A stretch of 64,000 nucleotides of DNA from Cupriavidus cauae (GTDB lineage: Bacteria; Pseudomonadota; Gammaproteobacteria; Burkholderiales; Burkholderiaceae), in contig NZ_VWRN01000027.1 in assembly GCF_008632125.1 (NCBI RefSeq), forward strand, positions 1-64,000, written 5' to 3'. Below, in pieces: positions 36,342 through 45,615 of the stretch; positions within the stretch are counted from its first letter, which is position 1; each line of letters starts with the position of its first letter. Under the pieces are notes generated by a model. The model had not been told where the DNA came from, did not search any database, and saw only the letters and a list, made by a program, of their open reading frames with translations. Both the position numbers and the translations under genes were made by a program.

Positions 36342-37567
36342 CGCGAACCGACAAGCCCCGCCTGGTGGTGGTCGGCAACGGCATGGCCGGCATGCGCACC
36401 GTCGAGGAGCTGCTGGCGCTGGCGCCCGACCTGTACGACATCACCGTGTTCGGCGCCGAGCCGCACGGCAACTACAACCGCATCCTGCTGTCGCCGGTGC
36501 TGGCCGGGGAAAAGACCGTCGACGACATCATGCTGCATCCGCGCGAGTGGTATGCGCGCCATGGCATCACGCTGCTGGCCGGCGATCCGGTGGTGGCGAT
36601 CGATCGCCCGCGGCGGCTGGTGCGTTCGCAGTCCGGCAAGGAGGTCCGCTACGACCGGCTGCTGCTGGCGACCGGCTCGCGTCCCTTCATCGTCCCCGTT
36701 CCCGGCCATCAGCTCGACGGCGTGATCGCGTTCCGCGACATCCAGGATGTCGAGACCATGCTGGCGGCGGCACGCGCGCATCGCCATGCCGTGGTGATCG
36801 GCGGCGGGCTGCTCGGGCTGGAGGCGGCCAACGGCCTGCTGCGCCAGGGCATGGACGTCACCGTGCTGCATCTGGGCGATGCGCTGATGGATCGCCAGCT
36901 GGACGCCAACGCCGCCGCGCTGCTCAAGCGCACGCTGGAACGGCGCGGCCTGCGCATCCTGCTCGGCGCCAATACCAGCGAGATCCTTGGAGACGAGCGT
37001 GTCACCGGCGTGCGCCTGGCCGACGGCGCGCGGATTCCCGCCGATCTGGTCGTGATGGCCGCCGGCGTGCGTCCGAACGCGGAGCTGGCCCGGGCCGCCG
37101 GCCTGCATTGCGAGCGCGCCATCGTCGTCGACGACACGCTGCAGACCTACGACCCGCGCATCTATGCCGTCGGCGAATGCGTGCAGCACCGCCAGGCCAC
37201 CTTCGGGCTGGTGGCGCCGATCTGGGATCAGGCGCGCGTGTGCGCCGCGCACCTGGCCGGTGCCGGACACCGCCGCTATGTCCAGCATGCCACGGCCACG
37301 CGGCTGAAGGTCAGCGGCGTCGAGCTGTACTCGGCCGGCGACATCGTCGGCGGCGAGGACAGCGAGGACCTGGTGCTGCGCGACCCGCGCCGCGGCGTCT
37401 ACAAGCGCCTGGTGCTGCAACAGGGCCGGCTGGCGGGCGCCGTGCTCTACGGCGACGTGCAGGACGGTCCGTGGTATTTCGAGCTGATCCAGAACGGCAC
37501 GCCGATCGGCGCGATGCGCAACCGGCTGCTGTTCGGCAAGGCACAGTGCGAGGCGGTAGCCGCGTGA
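36338..37567 (+). CDS. FAD-dependent reductase for nitrate assimilation
   Basis: A 409-residue flavoprotein resembling the N-terminal half of NirB. The FAD motif is VVVGNGMAGMRTVEELL, the NAD motif AVVIGGGLLGLEAANGLL, and the second FAD motif YAVGECVQHRQATFGLVAPIW. It has no BFD or siroheme part. It is the likely electron donor to the nitrate reductase encoded next, like NasC of Klebsiella; that role is inferred from position and fold. Its start overlaps the nirD stop, and nasA follows after 34 bp. Confidence 0.88.
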   Translation: MTRTDKPRLVVVGNGMAGMRTVEELLALAPDLYDITVFGAEPHGNYNRILLSPVLAGEKTVDDIMLHPREWYARHGITLLAGDPVVAIDRPRRLVRSQSGKEVRYDRLLLATGSRPFIVPVPGHQLDGVIAFRDIQDVETMLAAARAHRHAVVIGGGLLGLEAANGLLRQGMDVTVLHLGDALMDRQLDANAAALLKRTLERRGLRILLGANTSEILGDERVTGVRLADGARIPADLVVMAAGVRPNAELARAAGLHCERAIVVDDTLQTYDPRIYAVGECVQHRQATFGLVAPIWDQARVCAAHLAGAGHRRYVQHATATRLKVSGVELYSAGDIVGGEDSEDLVLRDPRRGVYKRLVLQQGRLAGAVLYGDVQDGPWYFELIQNGTPIGAMRNRLLFGKAQCEAVAA

Positions 37568-37601
37568 TCGCGCACAGCAGCAAGCCAGCAAGGGGCAAGG
37601 T

Positions 37602-40469
37602 GTGAAACTCTCCGATATTCCAGTCGCCATCGCCGCGGGCGCCATCACGCAAGACGGCGCCGCGGAAGACGCCGCGGCGCCGTCCACGCCGGTGGCGAGC
37701 GTGCAGACCACCTGCCCCTACTGCGGCGTCGGCTGCGGCGTGCGCGCGCAGCGGCACGCCGACGGCACCGTCGAGGTCGCCGGCGATCCCTCGCATCCCG
37801 CCAACGCGGGACGCCTGTGCGTCAAGGGCTCGGCGCTCGCCGAAACCGTCGAGCTGAACGAGCGCCTGCTGCATCCGCAATTGCGCGCGGCCGACGGCAC
37901 GCTGCGGCGCGCGTCGTGGGACGAGGCGCTCGATCGCGCGGCCTCCGGCCTGCGCGACATCATCGCGCGCCACGGTCCGGAGTCGGTCGCCCTCTATGTT
38001 TCCGGGCAGTTGCTGACCGAGGACTACTACGTCGCCAACAAGCTGATGAAGGGCTTCATCGGCACGGCCAATATCGATACCAACTCGCGGCTGTGCATGT
38101 CCTCGGCGGTGGCCGGCCACAAGCGCGCGTTCGGCGAGGACATCATGCCCGGCTGCTACGAGGACCTGGAGATGGCCGATCTGGTGGTGCTGGTCGGCTC
38201 GAACACCGCGTGGTGCCATCCGATCCTGTTCCAGCGGCTGGCCAGGGCCAAGGCCGAACGCCCGCAGATGAAGCTGGTGGTGATCGACCCGCGCCGCACC
38301 GCCACCTGCGATCTCGCCGACCTGCACCTGCCGATACGGCCGGGCACCGACGTCTGGCTGTTCAACGGCCTGCTGCATCATCTGCACCGCGAGGGCGCCA
38401 TCGATGCGCAGTTCGTGCAGGCGCATACCGATGGCGACGACGCGCTGGCGGCCGCGTTGCAGGCCGCCGCCGGCGAGGCCGATCCGGCTGCCGTCGCCCG
38501 CGCCTGCAAGGTCGATCCAACCGATCTGCTGACCTTCTACCAATGGTTCGCCGAGACCCCACGTACGGTTACCGCGTACTCGCAGGGCGTCAATCAATCG
38601 TCGGCTGGCACCGACAAGGTCAACAGCATCATCAATTGCCACCTGCTGACCGGCCGCATCGGCAAGCCCGGCATGGGCCCGTTCTCGCTGACCGGCCAGC
38701 CGAACGCGATGGGCGGACGCGAGGTCGGTGGCCTGGCCAACATGCTGGCCGCCCATCTGGATCTGACCGAGCCGCGCCATCGCGAACTGGTGCAGACCTT
38801 CTGGGATGCGCCGGCCATCGCGGATCGTCCCGGGCTGAAAGCGGTCGAGCTGTTCGAGGCGATCGAACAGGGCCGCATCAAGGCGGTGTGGGTGATGGCC
38901 ACCAATCCGGTGGTCAGCCTGCCCGACGCCGACCAGGCTCGCCGCGCGCTGCAGCGCTGCGAACTGGTGATCGCGTCGGACATCGTCACCCGCACCGATA
39001 CCAACGACAGCGCGCATATCCTGCTGCCGGCGCTGGGCTGGGGCGAAAAGGACGGCACGGTGACGAACTCCGAGCGGCGCATCTCGCGCCAGCGCGCCTT
39101 CCTTCCCGCGCCCGGCGAGGCCCGCGCCGACTGGTGGATCGTCTGCCAGGTCGCACGCCGGATGGGATTTGCCGGCTTCGACTATGGATCGCCGCGCGAG
39201 ATCTTCGACGAGCATGCGCGGCTGTCGGCATACCGCAATGACAGCAACGACAGCCACGAAAGCAACGACAGCGACGAAAGCAACGAGAACGGCCATGCCC
39301 GCAGGGAAGACACGGTCCCGCGCGCCTTCGACATCGGCGGCCTGGCCGGCCTGGACGCCCACAGCTACGACACGCTGCAACCGGTGCAATGGCCGGTGCG
39401 CGCCAGCGGCAACGGCAATGGCACGACACGGCTGTTCGCCGACGGCGGCTTCTCGCATCCGGACCGGCGCGCGCGCTTCGTCGCCACCGCGCCGCGCAAA
39501 CCCGTCCACGCTACCGACGAGGACTATCCGCTGATCCTGAACACCGGCCGCGTGCGCGACCAATGGCACACGATGACCCGCACCGGCAAGTCGGCGCGCC
39601 TGGCCGAGCATCTGCCCGAACCCTTCGTCGACATGCATCCGCAGGACGCGCTGCTGTGCGGCGTCGGCGAAGGCCGCCTCGCGCGGGTGTCGACGCGCTG
39701 GGGCGCGATGGTGGTGCGCGTGCGCCATGGCGGCGGCATTCCGCGCGGCAGCGTATTTGTGCCGATCCACTGGAACGGGCAGTTCAGTTCCGACGCGCGC
39801 GTCGGCGCGCTGGTCAATCCGGTGGTCGATCCGGTGTCCGGCGAGCCCGAGTTCAAGCACACGCCGGTCCGCATCGATCCCTTTCCGGTCTCGTGGCACG
39901 GCTTCGCGCTGGCGCGCGACACGCTGGACTGCGGCGCGCTGACCTGGTGGACGCGCGTGACCGGCCGGCAGTTCCAGCGCTATGAGTTCGCCGGCCGTGA
40001 GTCGGTCGCCGATCGCGCTGCGTGGGCGCGGCAGCTGCTCGGCGCGGCCGACCCGGAGGCAGACTGGATCGAGTACGAGGACCGTTCCGCCGGCGTCTAC
40101 CGCGCCGCCCTGGTCGTCGACGACCGCCTGCAGGCCTGCGTCTACGTCTCGACGCGGCCCGACCTGCCGGCCCGGGCCTGGCTCGGCAGCCTGTTCGCCA
40201 AGGACCGGCTCGTTGACGACGACCGCATCGGCCTGCTGATCGGCCAGGCCGCCCAGCCGGGCGTCGATGCCGGCCCCACCGTCTGCTCGTGCTTCGGCGT
40301 CGGCCGCAATACCATCTGCGACGCGATTCGCGAACACGGCCTGCGCAGCGCGGCCGAGATCACCGCCTGCGTCAAGGCCGGCGGCAACTGCGGATCGTGC
40401 GTGCCCGAACTGAACGCCCTGCTGGCCGCGGCAAAGGTGGATCGGGACGAGCCGGTGTTTGCGGGGTAG
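37602..40469 (+). CDS. nasA: Assimilatory nitrate reductase, catalytic subunit
   Basis: A 955-residue molybdenum bis-MGD enzyme that reduces nitrate to nitrite. The N-terminal [4Fe-4S] motif is CPYCGVGCG followed by GRLCVKG. Molybdopterin domains follow (NTAWCHPILFQRL, QGVNQSSAGTDKVNSI, TGQPNAMGGREVGG). A C-terminal BFD-like [2Fe-2S] domain is present (CSCFGVGRNTICDAI with CVKAGGNCGSC), giving an internal electron entry. An odd Asn/Ser/Asp/Glu-rich loop at residues about 546-565 is encoded by short repeats (39238-39295). The start is GTG with an AAGG site upstream. Confidence 0.94.
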   Translation: MKLSDIPVAIAAGAITQDGAAEDAAAPSTPVASVQTTCPYCGVGCGVRAQRHADGTVEVAGDPSHPANAGRLCVKGSALAETVELNERLLHPQLRAADGTLRRASWDEALDRAASGLRDIIARHGPESVALYVSGQLLTEDYYVANKLMKGFIGTANIDTNSRLCMSSAVAGHKRAFGEDIMPGCYEDLEMADLVVLVGSNTAWCHPILFQRLARAKAERPQMKLVVIDPRRTATCDLADLHLPIRPGTDVWLFNGLLHHLHREGAIDAQFVQAHTDGDDALAAALQAAAGEADPAAVARACKVDPTDLLTFYQWFAETPRTVTAYSQGVNQSSAGTDKVNSIINCHLLTGRIGKPGMGPFSLTGQPNAMGGREVGGLANMLAAHLDLTEPRHRELVQTFWDAPAIADRPGLKAVELFEAIEQGRIKAVWVMATNPVVSLPDADQARRALQRCELVIASDIVTRTDTNDSAHILLPALGWGEKDGTVTNSERRISRQRAFLPAPGEARADWWIVCQVARRMGFAGFDYGSPREIFDEHARLSAYRNDSNDSHESNDSDESNENGHARREDTVPRAFDIGGLAGLDAHSYDTLQPVQWPVRASGNGNGTTRLFADGGFSHPDRRARFVATAPRKPVHATDEDYPLILNTGRVRDQWHTMTRTGKSARLAEHLPEPFVDMHPQDALLCGVGEGRLARVSTRWGAMVVRVRHGGGIPRGSVFVPIHWNGQFSSDARVGALVNPVVDPVSGEPEFKHTPVRIDPFPVSWHGFALARDTLDCGALTWWTRVTGRQFQRYEFAGRESVADRAAWARQLLGAADPEADWIEYEDRSAGVYRAALVVDDRLQACVYVSTRPDLPARAWLGSLFAKDRLVDDDRIGLLIGQAAQPGVDAGPTVCSCFGVGRNTICDAIREHGLRSAAEITACVKAGGNCGSCVPELNALLAAAKVDRDEPVFAG

Positions 40470-40628
40470 GCGACGTCGTCAGGGGAAACCGGCTTCCTGC
40501 CTTTTGCGGCGTAAGCCCGCCCTGCCGTGTCAAGAATTCCGGGCATCGCCCCGCCTCTGCCGGCGAATGTCCGGTAAAACGAACACGGCGGACATAGCCT
40601 CGATGTGTTCCCCGGGTCGGCCGATGCA

Positions 40629-40720
40629 GTTTCATCCCGCGAAACTTTGACGCGCCGCAAAATGACGCGGCCCTCCAGCCGCCCTATAACGGCATCTGCG
40701 GTTTCATTCCGCAAAATGAC
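40629..40720. promoter_or_regulatory. Repeated operator-like elements before the IclR gene
   Basis: GTTTCATCCCGC (40629-40640) recurs as GTTTCATTCCGC (40701-40712), and CCGCAAAATGAC occurs at 40655-40666 and 40709-40720. The last block, GTTTCATTCCGCAAAATGAC, combines both and ends 20 bp before the regulator gene. This suggests two or three IclR binding sites, probably for autoregulation and control of the operon. Confidence 0.5.
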
Positions 40721-40740
40721 CAGAACAGGGAGACGGCCGG

Positions 40741-41577
40741 ATGACGACGCAGGGATCGTCGCTGCGCAAGGCGTGCCAGCTGCTACGGGCGCTGTCGGAC
40801 CCGCGTAATACGCGGCTGACCGACCTGGCGCAGGCGTCGGGCGTCGACAAGGCGTCGGCGCTGCGGCTGCTCGACACGCTGGCGGCCGAAGGGCTGGTCT
40901 CGCGCGATCCCGCCACCAAGGCCTTCAGCCCCGGCCCCGAATGGCTGGTGCTGCGGGCGGCCGCGCTGCGGCGCCTCGACATGCGCCCGCTCGCCCGTCC
41001 CGCTCTGATCCGCCTGGCGTGCGCGTTCGAGGACACCGCCATCCTGTCGGTGCCGAGCGGCTGGGAATCGGTCTGCACCGAACTGCGCTTCGGCAATTTC
41101 CCGATCCGCGCCAACTATCTCGATATCGGCAGCCGCCGCCCGCTCGGCGTGGGCGCCGGCAGCCTGGCCTTGCTGGCCGCCCTTCCCGACGACGAAATCG
41201 ACGCGGTACTGCGCTGCGTGGCGCCGGCGCTCAAGCGCTATCCGCGGCTGAGCACGGCCGCGCTGCTGCGCCATGTCGAAGCGACGCGCGAACGCGGCTA
41301 TGCGGTGCTGCTCGATGTGGTGGTCGAGCGCATGGGCGGCATCGCGATCGCCCTGCCGGGCCCGGACGGCTATCCGCTCGGCGCGCTGAGCATCGCCGCA
41401 CTGAACGAGCGCATCACCGAACGTGAGGCCGCGATGGCCAAGGCGCTGCGGCGCGAGGCCGACGGCATCGTTGCCAATCTCGGCGCCATCGAGGCGTCGC
41501 TGCCCGACCGTTGGCCGCATCGCGGCACCGCGGCACGCACGGGCGGCGCCACGCTGTCGCCGGCCGATACGCCCTAG
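40741..41577 (+). CDS. IclR-family transcriptional regulator
   Basis: A 278-residue regulator with an N-terminal winged helix (LRALSDPRNTRLTDLAQASGVDKASALRLLDTLAAEGLV) and a C-terminal effector-binding domain (IGSRRPLGVGAGSLALLAALPDDEID, then the ERGYAVL element). IclR members of this type bind aromatic acids or related catabolites. It is the first gene of a same-strand run of seven with short gaps and probably controls it. Confidence 0.9.
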   Translation: MTTQGSSLRKACQLLRALSDPRNTRLTDLAQASGVDKASALRLLDTLAAEGLVSRDPATKAFSPGPEWLVLRAAALRRLDMRPLARPALIRLACAFEDTAILSVPSGWESVCTELRFGNFPIRANYLDIGSRRPLGVGAGSLALLAALPDDEIDAVLRCVAPALKRYPRLSTAALLRHVEATRERGYAVLLDVVVERMGGIAIALPGPDGYPLGALSIAALNERITEREAAMAKALRREADGIVANLGAIEASLPDRWPHRGTAARTGGATLSPADTP

Positions 41578-41633
41578 CCGAGACGGCGCGGCAGTCCCTC
41601 TGCACGACCCTCAACAAGAAAAGGACCACGGAT

Positions 41634-42701
41634 ATGGAGACATCAGGCATGCGCTGGAAACAACGTCCGCAGGGCTCCACCTGGGGCGACTTCGGGCCCG
41701 ACGACCAGATCGGGCGGCTCAATCTGATCGGCGCCGAGCAGGTACGCAGGGCCGCGCAGGAGGTCCAGGCGGGCCTGAGCTTCTGCCTGTCGCTGCCACT
41801 CGACTATCCCGGCGGCAACAAGCTCAATCCGCGCCGCCATCCGCCGGTGCTGCGTCCGACCTTCCGCGACGACCTGCCTTACGTCAATTTCCCGCTGGCC
41901 AAGGTCGACCCCGAGGCCACCGACGTGATCAGCGACGACCAGGTCCTGCTGTCGCTGCAGTACTCGACGCAATGGGATTCGCTGGCCCACGTCGGCGCGC
42001 TGTTCGATGCCGACGGCGACGGCCGCGCCGAGCGGGTCTACTACAACGGCTATCGCGCCAACGAGCATATCGTCGGTCCGGTCGACTATGCCGACGACGA
42101 TCATTTCGCCGCGCATGGCTGCAATCACGAACACAGCGAGGCGCGCGCGCTCGGCATCGAAAACTTCGCTGTCAAGGGCATGCAGGGCCGCGGCGTGCTG
42201 GTCGATCTGGCGCACTGCTACGGCACCGACTTCCGCGATATCGGCTACGACGAGCTGATGCGCGCGATGGAGGCGGACCGCGTCGAAGTCGAGCGCGGCG
42301 ACATGCTGCTGCTGCGCACCGGCTTCGCCGAGGTGGTGCTGTCGATGCAGCGCGAGCCCGACGAGAACGTGCTGCACCACAGCTGCAGCGCGCTGAATGG
42401 ACGCGACGACAAGCTGCTGCAGTGGATCACCGACGCCGGCATCGCCGCGCTGATCGCCGACAACTACGCGGTCGAGCGCTATCCGGCGCAGCCGGCCAGC
42501 GGCCCGGGCCCGCATCCGCTGCTGCCGCTGCACCACCACTGCCTGTTCAAGCTTGGCCTGCCGCTGGGCGAGCTCTGGTATCTGCGCGACCTGGCGCAAT
42601 GGCTGCGCGAGCACGGCCGCACCCGCTTCATGCTGACGGCGCCGCCGCTGCGCCTGCCCGGGGCGGTCGGTTCGCCCACCACGCCGATCGCCACCGTCTG
42701 A
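41634..42701 (+). CDS. Cyclase-family (kynurenine formamidase-like) hydrolase
   Basis: A 355-residue metal-dependent hydrolase of the cyclase/KynB fold. It opens with TWGDFGPDDQIGRLNLIGAEQV, typical of the long branch. Metal-site elements include QWDSLAHVGALFD, HGCNHEHSEARALGIENFAVKG and VLVDLAHCYG. Members open amides or lactones or cleave ring-derived intermediates. No tryptophan-pathway genes are adjacent, so kynurenine is unlikely. AAGGA upstream supports the start. It is the first enzyme gene after iclR. Confidence 0.87.
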   Translation: METSGMRWKQRPQGSTWGDFGPDDQIGRLNLIGAEQVRRAAQEVQAGLSFCLSLPLDYPGGNKLNPRRHPPVLRPTFRDDLPYVNFPLAKVDPEATDVISDDQVLLSLQYSTQWDSLAHVGALFDADGDGRAERVYYNGYRANEHIVGPVDYADDDHFAAHGCNHEHSEARALGIENFAVKGMQGRGVLVDLAHCYGTDFRDIGYDELMRAMEADRVEVERGDMLLLRTGFAEVVLSMQREPDENVLHHSCSALNGRDDKLLQWITDAGIAALIADNYAVERYPAQPASGPGPHPLLPLHHHCLFKLGLPLGELWYLRDLAQWLREHGRTRFMLTAPPLRLPGAVGSPTTPIATV

Positions 42702-42736
42702 GTGGCGACACCAACGATCCGGAGGAGACCTACGAT

Positions 42737-44011
42737 ATGAAGCCATTTCCCGCACGCCGGCGCATTGCCGGCCTTGTTTCCCGCACGCTCGCCGGCATGC
42801 TGGGCGCATGCGCGCTGTCGCTCGGCGGCACCGCCTACGCCCAGGCTCAGGCCCAGCCCAAGGCCACCCTCTCCGACGATCTGGTCAAGATCGGGCTGAT
42901 CCTCGACATGAGCGGCCTCTATGCCGATGTGACCGGCCGCGGCAGCGCCACCGCCGCGCAGATGGCGATTGACGACTTCGGCGGCAAGGTGCTCGGCCGC
43001 AAGATCGAACTGGTGGTCGCCGATCATCAGAACAAGGCCGACATCGCCGCCAACAAGGCGCGCGAATGGTTCGACACCGACCGGGTCGACGCGATCCTCG
43101 ATGTCGCGGCGTCGGCGCCCGCGCTTGCCGTGCTCGAAGTCGCCAAGCAGAAGAACCGCATCGTGGTGTTCTCCGGCCCCGGTACCGAGCGTCTGACCAA
43201 CGACCTGTGCACGCCGATCTCGGTGCACTACGCCTACGACACCTATGCGCTCGCCAATACCACCGCGCGTGCGATGGTCCAGCGCGGCGGCAAGACCTGG
43301 TATTTCCTGACGGCGGACTACGCGTTCGGGCACACGCTGCAGGACTCGGCCACCACCGTGGTCACCGAGGCCGGCGGCAAGGTGCTCGGCGCGGCGCGCC
43401 ATCCGATCGGCGCCAGCGACTTCGCCTCGTATCTGCTGCAGGCGCAGGCCAGCAAGGCGCAGGTCGTGGGCCTGGCCAATGCGGGCGGCGACTCGGTCAA
43501 CGCGATCAAGGCCGCGCACGAGTTCGGCCTGACGCGCGACAACAAGCAGAAGCTGGCCGGCCTGCTGCTCTATATCAACGACATCCATGCGATCGGGCTG
43601 AAGACCGCCGCGGGGCTGGTACTGACCGAGGCCTTCTATTGGGACATGAACGACGCCACCCGCAAATGGTCGCGCCGCTATTTCGACAAGCTCAAGAAGA
43701 TGCCCAACATGAGCCAGGCGGGCGTCTATTCGTCGGTGATGCACTACCTGAAGGCGGTGCAGGCGGCCGGCACCGATGAGACCGTCGCCGTGATGAAGCA
43801 GATGAAGACGATGCCGATCCAGGACTTCTTCACCGCCAATGGCCGTATCCGCGAGGACGGACGCATGGTGCACGACATGTACCTGTTCGAGGTGAAGACG
43901 CCGGCCGAATCGAAATATCCATGGGACTACTACAAGGTCCTCGCCACGGTGCCCGGCGACCAGGCCTTCATCCCGCCGTCGAAGTCGAAGTGCCCGCTGC
44001 TCAAGCGCTGA
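42737..44011 (+). CDS. ABC-type branched-chain/aromatic binding protein
   Basis: A 424-residue periplasmic binding protein of the Leu/Ile/Val family. A signal peptide (about residues 1-36, ending GGTAYAQA) is followed by VKIGLILDMSGLYADVTGRGSATAAQMAIDDFGG and LVVADHQNKADIAANKAREW. This branch often binds aromatic or organic acids rather than amino acids. No permease or ATPase genes of an ABC system are in the window, so it is an orphan receptor here. It lies one base before the thiolase start and has GGAGGAG before its own. Confidence 0.9.
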   Translation: MKPFPARRRIAGLVSRTLAGMLGACALSLGGTAYAQAQAQPKATLSDDLVKIGLILDMSGLYADVTGRGSATAAQMAIDDFGGKVLGRKIELVVADHQNKADIAANKAREWFDTDRVDAILDVAASAPALAVLEVAKQKNRIVVFSGPGTERLTNDLCTPISVHYAYDTYALANTTARAMVQRGGKTWYFLTADYAFGHTLQDSATTVVTEAGGKVLGAARHPIGASDFASYLLQAQASKAQVVGLANAGGDSVNAIKAAHEFGLTRDNKQKLAGLLLYINDIHAIGLKTAAGLVLTEAFYWDMNDATRKWSRRYFDKLKKMPNMSQAGVYSSVMHYLKAVQAAGTDETVAVMKQMKTMPIQDFFTANGRIREDGRMVHDMYLFEVKTPAESKYPWDYYKVLATVPGDQAFIPPSKSKCPLLKR

Positions 44012-44012
44012 C

Positions 44013-45167
44013 ATGAGCGACTCCCTTCAACGCGGCGCCTGGTTGCGCGGCGCCGGCAATACGCGCTTCGGCAGGCTCGCGGGCAGCACGCCGCTGACGC
44101 TGATGGCGCAGGCCGCCGATGCCGCGCTGGCCGAGGCGGAACTGTCGCGCGCCGAGATCGATGGCGTGCTGTGCGGCTACGCGACCACGCTGCCGCATCT
44201 GATGCTGGCCGACCGCTTCTGCGAATACGCGTCGCTCCAACCCGCCTATGCGCACGGCATGGCCGCCGGCGGTGCCACCGGCGGGGCGATGGCGATGCTG
44301 GCGCGCGAACTGGTGCGTGCCGGCCGCTGCCGCCATGTGCTGGTGGTGGCGGGCGAGAACCGCCTCAGCGGCCAGAGCCGCGACCAGTCGGTGCAGACGC
44401 TGGCCCAGGTCGGCGAGCCGCAGATCGAAGTGCCCAACGGCGCCTCGGTGCCGGCGTACTACGCGCTGCTGGCCTCGCGCTATCTGATGGAGACCGGCCT
44501 GCCACGCGACGCGCTGGCGGATTTCGCGGTGCTGATGCGCAAGCATGCCGGCGCCCACCCCGACGCACATCTGCGCGAGCCGCTGACCGCGGCCGCCGCG
44601 TGCGCCGCCAAGCCGGTAGCGACGCCGCTGCTGCTGTCGGACTGCTGCCCGATCTCCGATGGCGCGGTGGCGCTGGTGGTCTCGGCGGAGCCGGGGCCCG
44701 GCCGGCCTGTGCGCATCGCCGGCGCGGGACAGGCGCATCGCCATCAGCATCTATGCGCGATCGACAGCGTGATGACGACCGGCGCCGGCGAAGCGGCCAC
44801 GCGCGCGCTTGGCGAGGCCGGCATCGGGGTCGATGGCCTCGACTATCTGGCGATCTATGACTCGTTCACCATCACGCTGCTGATGCTGCTCGAGGAGATC
44901 GGCGTGGCGCCGCGAGGCGGCGCGCCTGCGCGGCTGCTGGCCGGCGACTTCGATGTCGATGGCGCGCTGCCGCTCAATACCCATGGCGGCCTGCTCGCGT
45001 TCGGCCATTCCGGCGTCGCGGGCGGCCTGATGCATCTGGCCGAGGCGACGCGGCAGCTTGCCGGACGTGCCGGCGACCGCCAGATCGGTCCGCGTCGCCG
45101 CGCGCTGTTCCATGCCGATGGCGGCGTGCTGTCGTCCCATGTCAGCCTGGTGCTGGAGGCCCTGTGA
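44013..45167 (+). CDS. Thiolase-fold protein lacking the catalytic cysteines
   Basis: A 384-residue thiolase-superfamily protein of the lipid-transfer/SCP2-like type. Where true thiolases carry the nucleophilic Cys, this one reads GMAAGGATGGAMAMLARELV; the C-terminal second Cys is also absent (HADGGVLSSHVSL). The conserved NTHGGLLAFGHSGVAGG is present. Cys-less thiolases that pair with a DUF35 protein, such as Ltp2, act as retro-aldolases on acyl-CoA adducts. The next gene encodes just such a DUF35 partner with a 1-bp overlap, so an aldolase role is plausible but not shown. Confidence 0.85.
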   Translation: MSDSLQRGAWLRGAGNTRFGRLAGSTPLTLMAQAADAALAEAELSRAEIDGVLCGYATTLPHLMLADRFCEYASLQPAYAHGMAAGGATGGAMAMLARELVRAGRCRHVLVVAGENRLSGQSRDQSVQTLAQVGEPQIEVPNGASVPAYYALLASRYLMETGLPRDALADFAVLMRKHAGAHPDAHLREPLTAAAACAAKPVATPLLLSDCCPISDGAVALVVSAEPGPGRPVRIAGAGQAHRHQHLCAIDSVMTTGAGEAATRALGEAGIGVDGLDYLAIYDSFTITLLMLLEEIGVAPRGGAPARLLAGDFDVDGALPLNTHGGLLAFGHSGVAGGLMHLAEATRQLAGRAGDRQIGPRRRALFHADGGVLSSHVSLVLEAL

Positions 45168-45553
45168 TGGCGATCTCAGCCGAATCCGCCCTGCCCGAAG
45201 GGCTTCATCCCTATGCCGAAGGCCTGGAAGCGGGCCGCGTTCGCTACCAGTCGTGCGGCGACTGTGGCGCGGCGCAATCGCTGGAGCGCCATGCCTGCCA
45301 GCGCTGCGGCAGCGTCCGGCTCGCCTGGCGCGATGCCGCCGGTGTGGCCACCGTCTACGCCGTGACCACGGTCGCGCGCGCGCCGGACGACAGCTTCCGC
45401 ACGCTGGTCCCGTACACGCTGGTGCTGGCCACTCTCGACGAAGGGCCGCGCGTGATGGGCCATGCCGAGCCCGGCGTGGCGATCGGCGACCGTGTGCGCG
45501 CCGGGTTTTTCCGGCATGGGGAGCGGACGCTGTTGCGATTCGAGCGGGAGTAG
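45167..45553 (+). CDS. Zn-ribbon/OB-fold (DUF35) partner of the thiolase
   Basis: A 128-residue protein with a rubredoxin-like zinc ribbon (CGDCGAAQSLERHACQRCG, four Cys in two CxxC) and an OB-fold that binds acyl-CoA (VYAVTTVARAPDDSFRTLVPYTLVLATLDEGPRVMGH). DUF35 proteins form obligate complexes with thiolase-like enzymes. Its ATG shares a base with the thiolase stop; GGAGG upstream lies within the thiolase gene. The pair is therefore one functional unit. Confidence 0.9.
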   Translation: MAISAESALPEGLHPYAEGLEAGRVRYQSCGDCGAAQSLERHACQRCGSVRLAWRDAAGVATVYAVTTVARAPDDSFRTLVPYTLVLATLDEGPRVMGHAEPGVAIGDRVRAGFFRHGERTLLRFERE

Positions 45554-45615
45554 TGAGCCGGAACCGCGGACCGAAACAGCCAGCCAGGCACGACAACAAC
45601 CAGATGGAGACACCT

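Noticed and set aside
36338-37567. Second nitrite reductase large subunit
   Set aside because: The protein ends after the two nucleotide-binding domains and has no siroheme or iron-sulfur cysteines.
37311-40337. A 1008-residue minus-strand open frame over the nitrate reductase genes
   Set aside because: It is an Arg/Gly/Ala-rich antisense shadow that arises from GC-rich codon use; nasA on the plus strand is clearly real. The same holds for long antisense frames over paoC (9198-11675), nirB (32991-35786), the PBP gene (1021-3708) and the lipoprotein hydrolase (3845-6013).
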